In this document: positions 31,868-46,300 of the stretch, piece after piece | Numbering within the stretch: position 1 is the first letter of the stretch | Layout: each line of letters begins with the position of its first letter | Source: Camillea tinctor | Lineage: Eukaryota > Ascomycota > Sordariomycetes > Xylariales > Xylariaceae | Length of the DNA stretch: 64,000 nt | Direction: 5' to 3' | Assembly (NCBI GenBank): GCA_022578605.1 | Contig: MU394106.1 | Coordinates: 128,310-192,309, forward strand | Position numbers and translations under genes: made by a program | The notes under the pieces: model-generated | Seen by the model: the letters and a program-made list of their open reading frames with translations, nothing else | The model's database searches: none | What the model was told of the DNA's origin: nothing

Positions 31868-34800
31868 ATGCCTCCCAAGCGAAAGCGAGGTGAGAGGATC
31901 TCCGAGGGAGGCGGTGGTCGACCGGCGCCTCATCGTCCCTCCGATACCTCCCTGGGCCAGCACGATCGAGATTTTCAAGATGGCAACCCATCGCAGAACC
32001 GCCGTGGATCTGGCGGTGGTAGAAGTACTAGAAGAAATCCTGATCGCCGTGACTCCTCCAACAATCGAGGCCCTGTCTCCCCATCTCTTCCTCGACCGTC
32101 CAGTTCCTCCTCCCAGATCGCACCGCTCACGGTTCCTTCAACTCCCGTCGCACCCCAACATTTTCCTCCTCGGTCCCCTGTCCCCTCCAATTACAACTAC
32201 CTTATTTTAACCGAGGCGCGTCTCTCTGCTTGGAACCAGACCGGTCGTCAAGAGGTTGTTGAGCATGGTGCCAAGTCCCGGATCGACGAGGATATCGAGG
32301 AATTATCTACCATCTCGCAGGAGTTCGCTCGTGCTGTTCTCGAAAATCGGCTTAATCCAGGAGATGCTGGCAGTTGTCTCAAATCTATCCTTGGTCCTGA
32401 GGTCGAGAGAACGGATGGCTCCGATTTTGCTTTTGATGCCCAGACTCTCTTCCTCGATACCATTTCTATATTTATCGATTCGGAGGATAGTGCGTCCAAG
32501 CCCCAGCTGAGAGATCTTGTCGTTGCGACTGAGATCTCACCCAAGCTTCTTCGTGAAGTCTTGGATGCGCCGGCCTTGCAGCAGCTCGGTTTGATTCGGG
32601 AAACTTTCGTCAAATTTGGCATAAGATACGCGACAAATCAGCTATACCGCCAAGCTAACTTCAATTTATTGAGGGAGGAGTCAGAAGGTTATTCCAAGCT
32701 GGCCGCCGAATTATATCGAACACCGTACCATTCCCCAGGGCATCATGACTTTGCCCTGGTGCAGGCATGCTGGGAGCGTGTGAAGGCGTTAATAGGAACT
32801 TTCGACCTTGATGTGGGCCGTGTTCTTGATGTTGTTATTGATGTCTTTTCCGCGACTATGCTGAGAAATATCATCTTCTTCTCTAGGTTCCTACGAATAA
32901 GTTCTTGGTGGCCTCGCAACCAGGTCGAGCATGCAGGGAAAGTTTTCGCTGGCGGCCTACCCAAATGGGCTCTACCCGAAAACGAAAATACCAGTCCCGA
33001 AGACCTGACGATAGAGCTGTCCGAACAACGCCATCAACGTGACCTTACTTTCTGGGATAGAGCTCGCAGTCTTCACCTAGATGCGTTCTTTGAGCTCGGT
33101 GGAAGACGTGTGGACGATGCCGATTTGCAACGCTTTGCCGACATGATGTCGGATCCTAACCTAAGCCTCGATTTTACCGCTGAATGGATGAGAAGCACGA
33201 AAACATTGCTACCCTGCGGAAATCGTGTTGCTGCCCAGTTGCTTGGTTTCAAGTTTCGGTTTTATGCATCTGATGCCAGAGACAAGGGCGAAACACTCCC
33301 GGCCAATTTGTATTATCTTGCAGCATTCCTCATCAAGATCGGATTCATTGCTCTGCCGGACTTGTACCCTCATCTTTGGCCTGCTGACGAGCAAATGGAG
33401 ACGCTGAGGGATCGGCGGCAACAAGAGCTCGCTGAGAAGGACAGGGCTGCGCGACAAGGCAATGAACCAAATGCGCTATTGGCCGCTGGTGCATTGACCG
33501 ACGACACTCTGCCAGCTCTCCAAAAACCGCGCGAACTTGCAACTGCGAAAGCGGATGGCAAAGAACAAGACTCTGCTGCCAAAAAGGCGGAAGAAGAGGC
33601 AGGGCTCCCGGAGCCAAAAGAAGCTCCCAAGGCCGATTTGGTCTCTCACTTACTTGTCGTTGGTGCTCTTCCTGAGGCTCTATTTATCCTCGGCCGGTTT
33701 CCTTGGTTACCTGAGGCATATCCTGATGAGATCTATCCAGCCATAAACCGCATACTTCTCCACTCCATTAGTCAAGTCTACCAAGATGCTCGACCTACGG
33801 AATTCCAGCCACCAACAACATCCCTTGTCAAACCCGATATTTCCCAAGACCAATCTGGTATGCCAAAAGGGAGCTTGAGGCTTGTTGATGGCACCCCCAT
33901 CAAGATTCTGAAGTGGCCACATTCAGATGGGATTAGCAAAGGCACCCTTTACCGATTTTACCTTGACGACTGGGCAGATAATATCCCCGTGTGTCAGACA
34001 GTTGATGATGTTTTTACTTTGTGCAATACACTACTCAACATCTCCGGCCTCAATATTGGACGTGACCCCGTTCTGGTCAAGAAATTAGCTGTGATCGGTG
34101 TCAAGAGCTACTTGCAAGATCAGTCACCCGAAAACGTTGATCGATGGCACGATCTCCTACGTCGCATTCTTGTTCCATCCCTCTCTCTAACCAAATCGAA
34201 TGTTGACACGGTAGCCGCGGTTTGGGATCTGCTTAAGCATTACCCTTCGCCTGTCCGATATAATATCTATGCTGAATGCTATGAAGGGCAGATATCCAGA
34301 CTCCCGGCCATGACCAGGGCGTTCAAAGCTGCTAGGTTGGATACACTAGCAACGTTGAAACGGCTGTCACTAGAGAACGTACCTGAATCCGCAAAAAAGC
34401 TTGCTAAGATAGCTCTGTCCTCTCCTGGCGTTGTCTGTAAGGTTGCTCTTGATCAAATCGAGGCATACACCAACCTCATCGAGGCTTTTGTCGAGTGTAC
34501 AAAATACTTCACGGAGCTGGGTCATGATGTTCTGGTCTGGTCTCTTCTGAGCTCCCTAGGTGGCAAGCAGAGGAGCAAGACCCAAGAAACGTCCATACTT
34601 CTCACCAGCAGATGGCTACAAGCGCTATCGAGGTTTTCTGGAAAGGTGTTCCGGCGGTACGACAAGATGGACCCCACTCCTGTCCTCCAATACGTGAACG
34701 ACCAAGTATCCCGTGGAAACTCCACTGACCTAGTTATCTTGGAGGAGTTCATTAATTCGATGGGCGGTATTGTTCCAGACATTGATTTCACAGACGCTCA

Positions 34801-37800
34801 GCTATCAGCTTTAAGTGGTGGTGATCTTCTACGACGCCAGACTCTCGTGAGTTTGGGCGATAAGCGTTATGAGTCAGGAAGGAGTGCTTCTCGACTGATG
34901 CGTGCCTTGGTTGATACTGGCATCGCTTCTACACTTCTCACAAACATGGCCCAATATCGGCAATCTGCTATCTACCGATTGCCTGAGAACGAAACCCACA
35001 TCAAATACCTGGCTACTGTGATTGACGACTCCCAGCAGGCACTCGTTCAATATGTGGAACTGCTACGCAGCAATTTAACACCTGAACGATTCAATGAACT
35101 TGTGCCTGATATTCCGAGTCTGATGACGGACTTCGGCCTCGACGCGAACCTTGCGTTCCTAATTGGTCGCGCAAGTCTTACATACTTGATGACCGGCGCA
35201 GGGGAGAAGCTCCCTGTTGGTGACTCTATGGCTGACGTAAATGGGAGCGGTGCTTCGGCAGCGCTTACCCCTGTTACAGAGGATGAAGACCGTATGCTGT
35301 TGGATTCCCAGGAACCCAATGAAGGAGTAACAGAGCAGCCAGCATCTGCAGTTTCCAATGGTCAAAAGTCGGATCGCTTCTTAGATGTCTTAAGTCCCAT
35401 TACCAATGCTGTCGGGACTTTATTACCATCTAGCGTGTGGAACAGGATGAGTCCAGAATTCTTTGTGCTCTTCTGGTCGCTCCAGACTGGCGATCTTGAT
35501 GTCCCAGTCGATAGCTATGAGGCAGAGAAATCCAGGTTGAAGAAGGAATACGACGAACTGAAGAAAGATCGGAGTGATCTTAGCCGCAGTGGTGAAGCCA
35601 GAAATAAGGCAAGGATGAGTTCAATCGAACAGCTTCAGAAAGATCTAGATGACGAGAAGAAGGTCTGCCAAGAACGCATGTCCAAAACCAAACTACTCCT
35701 CATCAAGCAGAGTCCAATCTGGTTCAGCTCTTCAGCTAAAATCGATTCCATTACGGATATATTTATTGAGGAGTGTCTATTACCCAGACTTCTTCTCTCC
35801 CCAGGCGATGCAGATTTCTGTCACCGGATGGTCAAGTTCTTGCACTCTAGCTGTGTTTCGAATTTCAAGCTTTCTAATTTGTACGACCGATTCTTCAGTG
35901 TCAACAGATTACGCTCAATAATCTTTGCCTGTACTGTTCGAGAGGCTGAATTCCTGGGACGCTTCATCAAACTTACGTTGGGGGATCTCTCGCAGTGGCA
36001 CCAGAAGAAAGCCGAGTATGAGAAACAGGCAATCCAGCAAGGAAGGCTTGGGTTTGCAACTGCCTTTGATGAGCACGGCAAGCCAGTGTCGTTCATGGAA
36101 CATGATCAATTCCGCGATCTGCTCTGGACATGGCATAGGAACCTGTCCATGGCTCTGAGAACGTGTCTCGGAGGAACCGAGTGGATGCACATACGGAACG
36201 CGATTACGATCTTAAAAGCCATTCTGGAGCATTTCCCTGCGGTTGACTTCATGGGTCGGCAGTTTCAGCAAAGCCTCGCCAAAATCGCCGAACGCGAGGC
36301 CGCAACCAAAACAGAGGAGGAAGACGGGCAAGGTCACAGAGGCGATCTTGCTGTTACTGCTAATACTGCGATATCTGCCCTCAAAAAGTTCCAACCGAAA
36401 TGGGTTATGGTTCAGGCCTTCCGGTCTAACACAGTAAGTATATCCTTGTTCAAATTATGACGCCAGGGTCTTGCTAACCACAGGTATAGAGTGGCGATTC
36501 TGCGGAAGACAAGAAGGCGGCCGAGTCTAACAAACCTACGCCCCCATCTAATTTGCGACCGAACGCACCGGAGTTCAAACCTCAACCTACAAGGTAACTC
36601 CACTTTTCAAGTCTTGTTTATAAGAACCACGACTCACATATTGTAGTGCATCCACTCGAACTAAAGCAAATGCCGAAGAGGAAGATGGTGAGGTCAAAGA
36701 TGTGAAAGCACATTCAGCAACTGCTCAAACAGATGGTACAGGAATACAAGATACAGAGTCTGCAAGGCCTATGTTACAACGGGATTCTAGCCAAAACACT
36801 ACACCTATTACAAGACCGGATTCACGATCACTCCCTACTAGGTCCTCAACTCCCAAACTCACAGCCTCTACGTCCATTCCAGGCCAGAATCCAAGACAGG
36901 ACCTATCACGAGTTCCTAATTTTGCATCGTCTGGTGCAAATGTACACGGCCTACCGAACCGACCAGAAGTTCCCTTCCCCGCAGCTTTTACCCATGACAA
37001 GTTTGGTCAAATAAAGACGTCGCATGCGCGTGATCATAGAGAGGTCAGGGAGACAAGAGAACCGAGAGACCAGAGGGAACCCAGAGAATCGTGGGAGACG
37101 AGAGATCCAAGAGACCCTAGCACGAGGGAATCCAGGAACGAAAGGGACCCTAGATCTTTCAGAGCACCCGAGGATGCTCGTCCAATCCGTGGGCGCGAGC
37201 ATCAAGTTGTAGATCGCAGGGCGGCCGAACCCAGCCCTAGGGAATCCCCTAGATCGGAAAGGGAGCGTCCACAGCATCGGACCGACCCCCGACGACCCGA
37301 GCCAACTCTACAAGAACGAACACTACGAGAGCGAGTCCCTCCTAGTAATACAAGTCGAGGCGCCGAGACAGGTAGAAACGTACGGGAAAGTCCAGCAGCC
37401 ATGAAGTCTATGCCACCACCTCCTACTCCCGATCTTCAAGGTCCAACCTTGAATCCAGAACGTGCTCGGTTGATTGGTTCAGATCGGACAGACAGCCGTT
37501 CAAATATGATCAATCCAGAAAGGGCCGCCTTGATGAACGACACACGCCCACCAGCCCGTCAGATCCGAGACGAGAGTCGTGATCGTAATAGTCCCAGAGC
37601 ACCATCACCACGTCGTGATCGAGTCGATTCCCGGGCTAGTGAGACTAATCGGGATGAACGCCCTAGCAGATCTCACCGTGCAGATCATCATATATCAACC
37701 AGGGAACATCGAAGCGAGTCCCAATCTTCTACCGGCCCAAGGGGCCGGCTTGTAGAGCATGATAGTGATAGGGCCCGAGATTCGTCTGCCTTTGCAGGAC

Positions 37801-39113
37801 CTGCAGTATCCCGTGGTGAATCTGATCATGGGAGACTGACCAACCAAGATCCAGACTATGGACGGCTAAGCTCAATTCCGTCGATCGCCGACATGGGTAA
37901 CCCCCCAGAAGGACCTCGGGGACGTGGTCGTAATGCGGCTCGTGCAACTACCGGGAACCCACCAGGTCGACCCGAGAATAGATTTCAAAGCAACGAACTT
38001 CACAGGCCGTCTTCGCCGGATCGAAATCACCCTCCTACTGGTCCTGCATCGTCTAGACCCCGTCGGAATCAGCCCGGAGGGCAGCATAGTCACATATCTC
38101 CGAGCTCCCCAGCTAACACAGGGCCCTCATCGACAGGAATCCATCCAGACAGGCTACGGCAATTTAACCCTGGGGCGGGTCCGGCAGCTGCGCCTCAGCA
38201 GGCTTCATATCAAACTCCTGCGCCTGCACCAGTATCTGTCCATCCTGATAGGATGAACCAAATAAGTTCGTCGCCCTCGTTAGCCGGCAATTCACATCCG
38301 GGCGGCCGCTCCTTGCCGCCTCTACAGACATCAGAGCGTCCTCCTCTTTCCGGGCCACCGGGTCATCGTCAGCCATCGGCTAGTCATCAGATATCATCCG
38401 TAGCTGACAATAGTGGCCCGATGACTGCACCCACGGGTCCTTCAGCAGCTAATGATCGAGCAAGGACTGGGGGAAGGAGACAATTAAGCGGCATTAATAA
38501 TATACTCCAAGGAGGTCCTAATGTTCGCTCAAAAAATTCGAGGTCTAACCTAGCAGATTCTGATGCGCAAATTCTCACTGGCGCATCGCCGGTTACTACG
38601 CCAATTAATGAGCGCCCCGAGTCGAACATATTGAGCGAACGTGCTGGGAGGAATGACCATGAACGAGGTCGAAGGGAGCCTGAAAATACAGACAGGTCAT
38701 CGCGTACACGACGTGGGAGTAGAGAACGCAGTTCTGAACGGGAATTGCGATCAAAAGATCCCCGTGAATACCGAGATCGAAAACCCGGTGCTGGAGGCCC
38801 CAGCCATGGACGGGAAGGCGAAAGAGAATCATCGCGACGATCTGGTCGAGAACAACCTAACACTGGCCGAGATCCAATGCACGTTGGTGGTCGAAGTGAC
38901 TTGATGAACAACGGACGCGACGGTCCACGTGAACCACGCCACCGTGGAGATGGGGGTGGTGGTAGACATGAGGATTATGGACGGAGTGGTGGACGAGGTG
39001 GTGGGCACCGTGGAGAAGACCGCCGAGAGTCGCGTGGTGGTCCTGAAGAGCGAGGCAGAAAACGCCGGAGTGAGGAATTTGGAGCATCAACCGAAAAACG
39101 ACAGAGACGCTAG
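31868..39113 (+). CDS. tho2: THO complex subunit 2 (Tho2/THOC2)
   Basis: The largest subunit of THO, which couples transcription elongation to mRNP assembly and export and limits R-loops. Exons are 31868-36433, 36490-36593 and 36647-39113 (2378 aa), with introns of 56 and 53 bp. The first acceptor must be the TAG at 36487-36489; the CAG six bases upstream would cause a stop. The N-terminus is basic and disordered (MPPKRKRGERISEGGGG). Residues ~100-1500 are a helical scaffold; recognisable THOC2 landmarks include LNPGDAGSCLKSILG, FCHRMVKFLHSSCVSNFKLS, IIFACTVREAEFLGRFIKLT and VDFMGRQFQQSLAKIAER. The region after ~1520 is a very long Arg/Asp/Glu/Ser/Pro tail (REVRETREPRDQREPRE and similar) that is likely RNA-binding and disordered. 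It contains four copies of a short (N/H)P(E/D)R motif. The length is well above yeast Tho2 (about 1600 aa) because of this tail. Confidence 0.93.
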
Positions 39114-41411
39114 GACCGGAGTCGGAAGACTTTGCTCTGTCACGATATGTGATAATATTAAGAAAGTTTCATCTTTCTTTTCTTGTTTCGACTGTGTATT
39201 ATGAGAAATCAACTCGGATGAGAATCGGATCAGCTCAGGGAGAGCATTTGCAAAGAGGAGGATGAAAATGGACAAAAAACCCCTTTTTTAGTACAGCAAG
39301 GCATTTCTTAATGGTACCTTTTCCTACGATTACAACGCAATGATATTGCAAGGCACGGCCCGGACAGTAATGGGGAAAGGATAAAATGGGACTCGACAAC
39401 ACATTTGCTAGCATGAAAAACACAGATTTATTCCGAATGGAGCATCTCCTAATATCAATCTTTTCTTAATAAGATGGGCGGGGGGTTTTTTTTTCGTTAC
39501 TTTCTCCCTCTCCTCGACGACGTATTGCCAATGGTGCAGAGACTACAAGAATATACCCGATTCGGCTGCTTAGCCAGCCCCCAGAGCATTAAATCAAGAA
39601 ATCGAGAACAACTTAAATACTCCTTGTTTGTTTTCTAATGTATTACCATTACCTACGCCTTTACCTCTATTCTTAAGCAACTCCGAAATACCGGAAAGGG
39701 AAAGATTTACAAACTTTCTCCTTTTTTTTCATAATTAATTAATACCCACATACCTCTATCATACGCTATTATTATTATTATTATTTTATGATACCCCTCT
39801 CCTTTACGCTGTTTTACATCGATATGGTTTATCCTCCCCCTTAGAATCTAGCGACGTTCTGGGATTTCGAGAGGGGAAAAGGAAACTAAAGCTCCCCTCT
39901 CTCTCTCTTTAGCTCCTTTATAAGACTTGTAGTATATTGTACGATAAAGAAAATGCGATACGACAGATTAAAAGACCGGATGTGTTCCGAGATTTTAGGG
40001 GCGAAACCGACATGTTGGTTAGTATCGCCGGCCTACCAACTTAAACCTCCCGATTTTATATTCTGATTATCTCCCCTTCCCTCCTTTCTAGGGGTGATAA
40101 TCGATAACCTCTCCCACAATCGACTTGCTACGCTGTGATGATGTGGAGGCTCTCATCGCTTTACAAATAGACAGATTATGAAAAACCGGGTTCATGGGCA
40201 GTTACGGGGAGCTAGGGGGGATCCCTTCGGTTATGTGCCTGTCTGCCCATGCCTGTGTATGATACGGTTTATGATAAAGGGCTTAGGGGGGAAGGAAGGA
40301 GAGAAAAGAAAAAGTTCGTCGGCGTACTTTATGGCGTTTAAAACAAGACGGCACAGGGTCGAGAGGCAAAAGAAACGTTATGGAGATAGATGAACGAAAT
40401 GAATATATGAATGAGTTTTCCGCTTCTCCAATTATATCTCCTTCGTGAATAAGGAGCTATTCTGTGATGCGCTACGTAAAAATAAAATAAAATAAAATAG
40501 ATGAATGAACATATCCTCTCGTGCTGAATTTACGGACATCTCTTCTCGTTTTACTTGTTTTATCTTACCTATCAATTGGACTTCTTAGTTTGCTAAGGCT
40601 ACTCGCCCCTATATTTATCTATAGAGGTAGGTTGGGTTTAACCGCATCGGTTTCCCTAACCGTGAAGTTTTCCTATCATAATTCATATCATCGAGAAGGT
40701 GACAAACAAAGTCCCTAACCTAGGTATGTTAGATCATTTCTGCTCTTCGAGTTTTTCTTCTTTGAATTCAATCAACGCATTCATTTGCCATTTCGGTCTT
40801 TCTTTTTGCTTCGCGAGTTTCATTCATTTTTTTATACACAGCAGTTTACTGCTTCTTCTACTCCGCTTCTGCCATGCTTTGGGCAAGCACCTCAGACTGG
40901 TGTCGTCGCTGAATTCTTCAGCCCGTAAACTTTTACCACTCTGCTCAATCAGTACCTCCGCTGAATGTTCTGCTCCTATAAGCGCTATGTGTATCTCTTT
41001 TCCCCTAGCTCCTCTTCACCCCTAAAAAACAACCCCGACGCGTCGTAAATGCCCCTCTTTTGCAGGCTGGGCCAATGACTACTACCATAGCGCCAGCTAT
41101 CTAGAACGAGATGTGTGTATGTGTACAAGAAGCAAAGTGAAACAAACCAGATCCAGTCCGTTCGGCGTAACTGCAAAACTAGGGTTATTCGGATATGCCG
41201 TTGAATAAACAAACGCCCACGTTTCTTGTTCGTGAAAATAAAAGAAAAAGAGAAACGAAACGGATATTCTCCGCCCCAACGCCAAACTCAAGGCTAACCC
41301 GCCTATCCATACCAACAAAATCGAGGTGCAATATTTGATTACGTGCAAAGGATCATCCTTGCCTTATATTATCTCCCAAGCGTTCACTAAAATGGAACTA
41401 GTAAGAAGAAT
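39114..41411. other. Convergent intergenic region tho2 / TMEM184 gene
   Basis: About 2.3 kb between the 3' ends of two convergent genes. It is rich in T- and A-runs, an ATT repeat at about 39768-39785, an AAAAT repeat at about 40478-40500, and CT tracts. Open frames at 40178-40393, 40521-40718 and 40699-41025 look like chance. No RNA gene recognised. Confidence 0.55.
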
Positions 41412-43364
41412 CTATTGCATTCCTCTCTGAGGAGGTCGATCTCCCCATAAGGCATTACCGACCCTAGCTTGCGTCGGCGTGATCGGGCTTTGGCTTGAAG
41501 CCGTGCCCCTCCGTTGCTGTTGCTCTCTCCGGCCTGTCGGATTTGTAGGTTGATAGTTGTAAGATCCACCCGCATCATATGGAGGATATGAAATCGCAGT
41601 TCCGATATCGCCTCTTTCGTCATAAGGTGTAAAGGTGTGGTGAGACGGGCCTGCGGTCTCGTAATAATGACGATGATTCACGTCTGCGTATGGACTAGGG
41701 TATCGTGGGGCACTGTCTGGATCTGGATGAGCGTTTGCAATCAAGCCAATGCTCTCATCTGCCATGTTGTTAGTAGATGACTTGGGCATAGCAAAGGTGC
41801 TTCGTCGAAATTCGCTTGCAATCGGTAGATGGTCCGTACTCTTGCCCTCGGAACCACTACCATATGGTTTCATGGGATAACTGGTATCCGTTTTCGTTTG
41901 GTAGCTTGGATCATTGCGGCGGTGCTTAACACCCACAAACAGCCAACGCATACCGCGGCCAAATGCTTTGATAACATCCCAAAGGTTGAGGGCATCACCG
42001 AAAGCTCTCAGGCCTGCGAAGCCTCCCCTATTGGGGCCATTTTCGTTCAAACGAGGTGGCAGGCTTGGGTCGAGAGAAGGATAGTAAGTTGGCTTAGTGC
42101 CGGGAATATACGGCTTGTAAGAGAAGGCCCAGAGATGGAGAATGGCAAATATTGCCATTTCAATACAGAGAAGCAAGCTAGGGATGCCGACTTTGATATC
42201 AGGGTAGGCAAGGATGGAACTTGGGTTCACGATATGAAGAGTGGATGTGCCAACAGAGATAGCTACGGTTTGCCAGAAAGACAAGAAAATAACTAGCTTA
42301 ATGGCCAAGACTTTGAGGAAAGGCCTGTGCTCGGCGAGCGGTTCCTTGAGCTGTACGTAGAACTGGATGAGGCAATACATGGCTATCGAAACGGCTATAC
42401 ACACGATAGAAATGACCTGTGAAAACGGTAAGCGAATGGACAGCAACGAGCAAGGCTCGATTCAAGCTGACATACCCAAATGTGTGCAAAGACGGGGCTG
42501 TTGGAGCTCTCACAGTACCGTTCATAGTACTGGGTCACAACAGCAGTTATAGTCATAGCGACACGAATAAAGCAATAATGATAGATGCCTATCCAGACGA
42601 TGTTGAACCAGGTAAGCCCACTCTGAGGGGTTCTCCAGGGACCTCGGTCGCCGCCGCAGCACTTGGCGAACCAGTTTATGGGCCAGACCCAGGGCTTAAT
42701 GGGTTCCATAGTGCGGAAGAATTCCTTCTGCTCGTGTAGGTTAGGGGCTATGTAGTGACACATAAGCGCAAAGAAAGAGGCAATGGCGAAGGCCTCGTAG
42801 CAGTCGCTGAGGACCTGGAAGTAGACGGCATGCCAGTAGTACCATATACACAGGAAGGCTGAGGTTGCGTAGACGGGGACCATGAAAAGGATACGGATGA
42901 TACTAAAATAGGTAACATGGGAGTCAGCCAGCTATCCGATATCGTACGTACCTAGACCACAAGGTAGGTAGGTATAGGTAAGGTAAGGGGACAAACATAC
43001 TGTCTCTGCTCGCGGGGTCTCGTGTAATTCAGGGCATGCTGCCACATGAGGTAGAAGCTCATGACATACGCCACGATGGTGGAAGCGCCGGCGATGATCA
43101 GGGCCAGTTCATGAAATGTGAACTCTCCGACGAGCTTCTCCTCAGACCCGACTGTGTGGTTCTATGTCAGCTCTCCATCTCTCCATCTCTCTATCTTCTT
43201 GGCGCCACGGCGCCACGGCGGGATGTGTCTGGGCATGCAGGAACATCGACGTTGATTTGATGGATCGATCGATGTGTGCTTAGAATGGTAAATGGTAAAT
43301 AATAAAATAGCAAATAGTACGTACTTCTCATATCCTCCAACGTCGAATTACATGTTAGATTCAT
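41412..43364 (-). CDS. TMEM184 / DUF300 (organic solute transporter alpha-like) membrane protein
   Basis: A seven-membrane-segment protein of the Solute_trans_a family (LAZ1/TMEM184/OSTalpha). Its biochemical role in fungi is not settled; vacuolar or endosomal roles are reported for plant relatives. Four exons: 43364-43325, 43151-43001, 42902-42476 and 42416-41412 (540 aa); introns are 173, 98 and 59 bp. The N-terminus MNLTCNSTLEDMR has two N-glycosylation sequons before the first membrane segment (LALIIAGASTIVAYVMSFYL). Family motifs: NYTRPREQR, IIRILFMVPVYATSAFL, SDCYEAFAIASFFALMCHY, PINWFAKCCGG, GIYHYCFIRVAMTITAVVTQ and KLVIFLSFWQTVAIS. The C-terminal ~200 residues are cytosolic and disordered. 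Splice joints all keep frame; the short first exon is the least certain part. Confidence 0.9.
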
Positions 43365-46300
43365 GGTGCCGGTTATATTTTACCCGTCGCAGCGGGTTGT
43401 GATATATGTGGAAGCCGGCGTTGGTATCGTTTTCTCTCTCTCTCTCTCTTTTTTTTCTTCTATTTCCTTTCTCTTCGAAGTTCTGTATATGGACTGGATG
43501 AGGTCAGACAGGTGGTGATGGTGACCCCGGAGGACTGCCTTATTAGGCGAGGCCACCGTTCATTCCTTTGTCTATACTCTAATCGTTTCTACTATCGAAT
43601 CGGGGACCGGGTGCGCCAGAGGTTGACGGTGTTGACGATGTCCACTGGTAAAGGGTCGAGCCGAGTCAAATCAAATCGAATCGAAATAAAGCGATTAATC
43701 GAATGTGTCGTATCGAAGCGCTATCGCCAGAACAGACGGATGATGATAGTATTTATTGTTGTCGCCGTTATTGTCGCTCTCAAATCTAGTATAAGTTTCT
43801 TCACCAGATAGGCCTTTCTACCATTGTCATTCCTGGCTTTTTTGCTTTTTGTTCTTGTTCTTGTTCTTTTTTTTTTGGCAATGCCTCTCTCTTATTTTCG
43901 GAAAAGAATATGCTGCGACCGGGGCGCGAACAACGCGTTGGATATGAGAAAAATAAAATATGCGAAAATAGTACAAGGGAGTGTGATGTTGACAGATAAT
44001 CGTTCGTAGGTTGTCCAGCGACAAATGTCGACGTTGGTTATGAATGTTGGTAAAGTTGTGTTAATTGTAAATGAGTGAGAATGACGGAAATGGTCGGTTG
44101 GTTGGTGATGGGTTTAGTGGTTGTAGAGGTGAAGGTGAAATCCGGAATAAGGAGGGCGAATACACACACAAATTGCATGTTAGGTACTTTGGTACTACAC
44201 TTTGGTACCACTGTACTGTTCCTATTTAGGTAGTCGTACCTTAAACCATGGCGAATCGCAATGCGCTCCGCCCCCCTAAAACATTTTACACTTTCACCTG
44301 CACTTGCACCTTGCTGCAATCCCGCCTGCCCTCCTGCACAAAACTTACAGCCTGCGTTGCCAGAGCCAAGACTTTTATAAAACTGCACTTAAAAGTCGTG
44401 CAGGGCGGGGTCCGTACGTCCCTTAATTGAGGCTGAGCCAAACCTGAAGCCACTGACGTGCTCACAAAAATCTAACTGGCCGCGTATACCTGGATAGTGT
44501 ACTTATGCATCTAACACATCCATCTATGCACTTACCGATGGACCCTGACGTACGGATCCAACCAGCACCAGTTGCCAAAATTAGTATCTACTTAATAATC
44601 TAATAAATCTGTATATTTCTATCTTCGCTTCTACCTATCTATCCACTCAGCAATTCCCCCCTTTCCCCCCTTTTCCCATATAAATACCTATATATAAATA
44701 CATATGGATATATCCTATTTACATTCCATACATCCAACCGAGCTGTCTACCTGCTTAGCTCACATACGTATCACTAGCTTACCCGCCAAGACATCTTCAT
44801 CATTTAAAACCACACACCTTCTCGCCTATTCCAAGTTGTCTGCCAGCATACGTACACCATTTAGTTTCATATATGCGTCCCTCTCTGAGTACGCCGGTGC
44901 AACGTTAAGCAGGTAAAACCCGTCAAGTATAGGCCCTTGAGAGATGAAATAGGTAAAATCCTTCTCGCACAGAAACCCTCAAACTTGAACCAAGATGCGA
45001 ATTTGATGATGGAACGACGTTCAGCATCCTCACTTAGTCAAGTTATAGCAACCTTGCTAAGAAGACTCAAAAGACAATATCTGTCTAAATGCTAACAGAC
45101 CAGGGATCCCGTCGAGAGGGAGCATGCGGCTTATCATGTAAGACAAGCCATGTTGTTCAATTACTGCACTCAATTTCTCCTCAAGGAAAGGGGTGTTGCT
45201 ATCTACTCAAAATCTACAGAAAATGAGGGAAACAATCATCGTCCGATCGTCGTCCACAAGTCGCCAAAAAAGGGAGGGTCTATATACCTCGTATGCACCT
45301 TGAGGGATTTCATGGAATGACTAAGCTGTTACAGCATGCTCGAGGGAGCATAGCGAAGAACGTATTTATTGTTAAACACGCGATATCGATAGAATGTCTA
45401 TACAGCACGAGAGACGAGGTTTTCCTTCACATAAAATCCTTCGTTAGTCATTTCTAGGCGCACCAAGGAAGCTTCATGGCAGCATCAAATGTTGTTCACC
45501 AGACCGCAGCTTGACAATATACTTGATCTAGCTTCCTAGAGGGTTATGCGTACAAGCCATTCTACATATGCGATAAGCTTCACAGCATATACGAGACGAG
45601 TTGCACGCAAAACAATCACCGTTCCTGTTTGGCTCCTACGCCCATGCCATTGGTCCCTTATCTAAAGAGTGAATAAGCAGGTAACGGTGTCAAAGAAATG
45701 GATTGCATGAGTTTACGAAAACTCGTATAAGCGAGGCGTGATGAAGCGAAGCAAGCAATGGGCTAAATGAAATCTTATTTCGTCGTATCTGTCGTATTCC
45801 TCATATACGCCGTCCACGTCAACTCCGGTGCTAAAGCGTGTAAGTCCAATATTATAGCAAAAGTCTAACAGGAAGGGGAAAGGAAGGAAGATACGCCTTT
45901 TTCGTTTATATTCTCCCGAGTATATAAGCCTTGGCGGAAATATCAGGTGAGAGAGCACTCAATGATTTCCCAACAACATCGAGAAAATATTTAAGGCAAT
46001 GTGAGTTGATGAAGATTTGTATGTCGGCCTAGAATTATCCATACTACACCTTGGAAGATTAGGTACTTGATGTCTCGGGAAGCCGTAGCGGGATCTCCGT
46101 CAGGGGTAGCGGGTCGGCCAGATGAGGTTATATATGTACTACATAATGTGCCTGTCAGTCCTAAAGCTGGATGTACTAGGGCAAGTCGCTACATACTACT
46201 GATGGGCTAGACCACCATAGACTTCCACGACAACAATGACTGGTCTTCTCTTTTTTCCTGTGTCGGAGATGAAGTAAAGAATCCCACATCCCGAAGGATT

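Noticed and set aside
36481..36483. CAG as the acceptor of tho2 intron 1
   Set aside because: Using it puts the next exon out of frame and gives a stop within 16 codons; the TAG at 36487-36489 keeps the frame.
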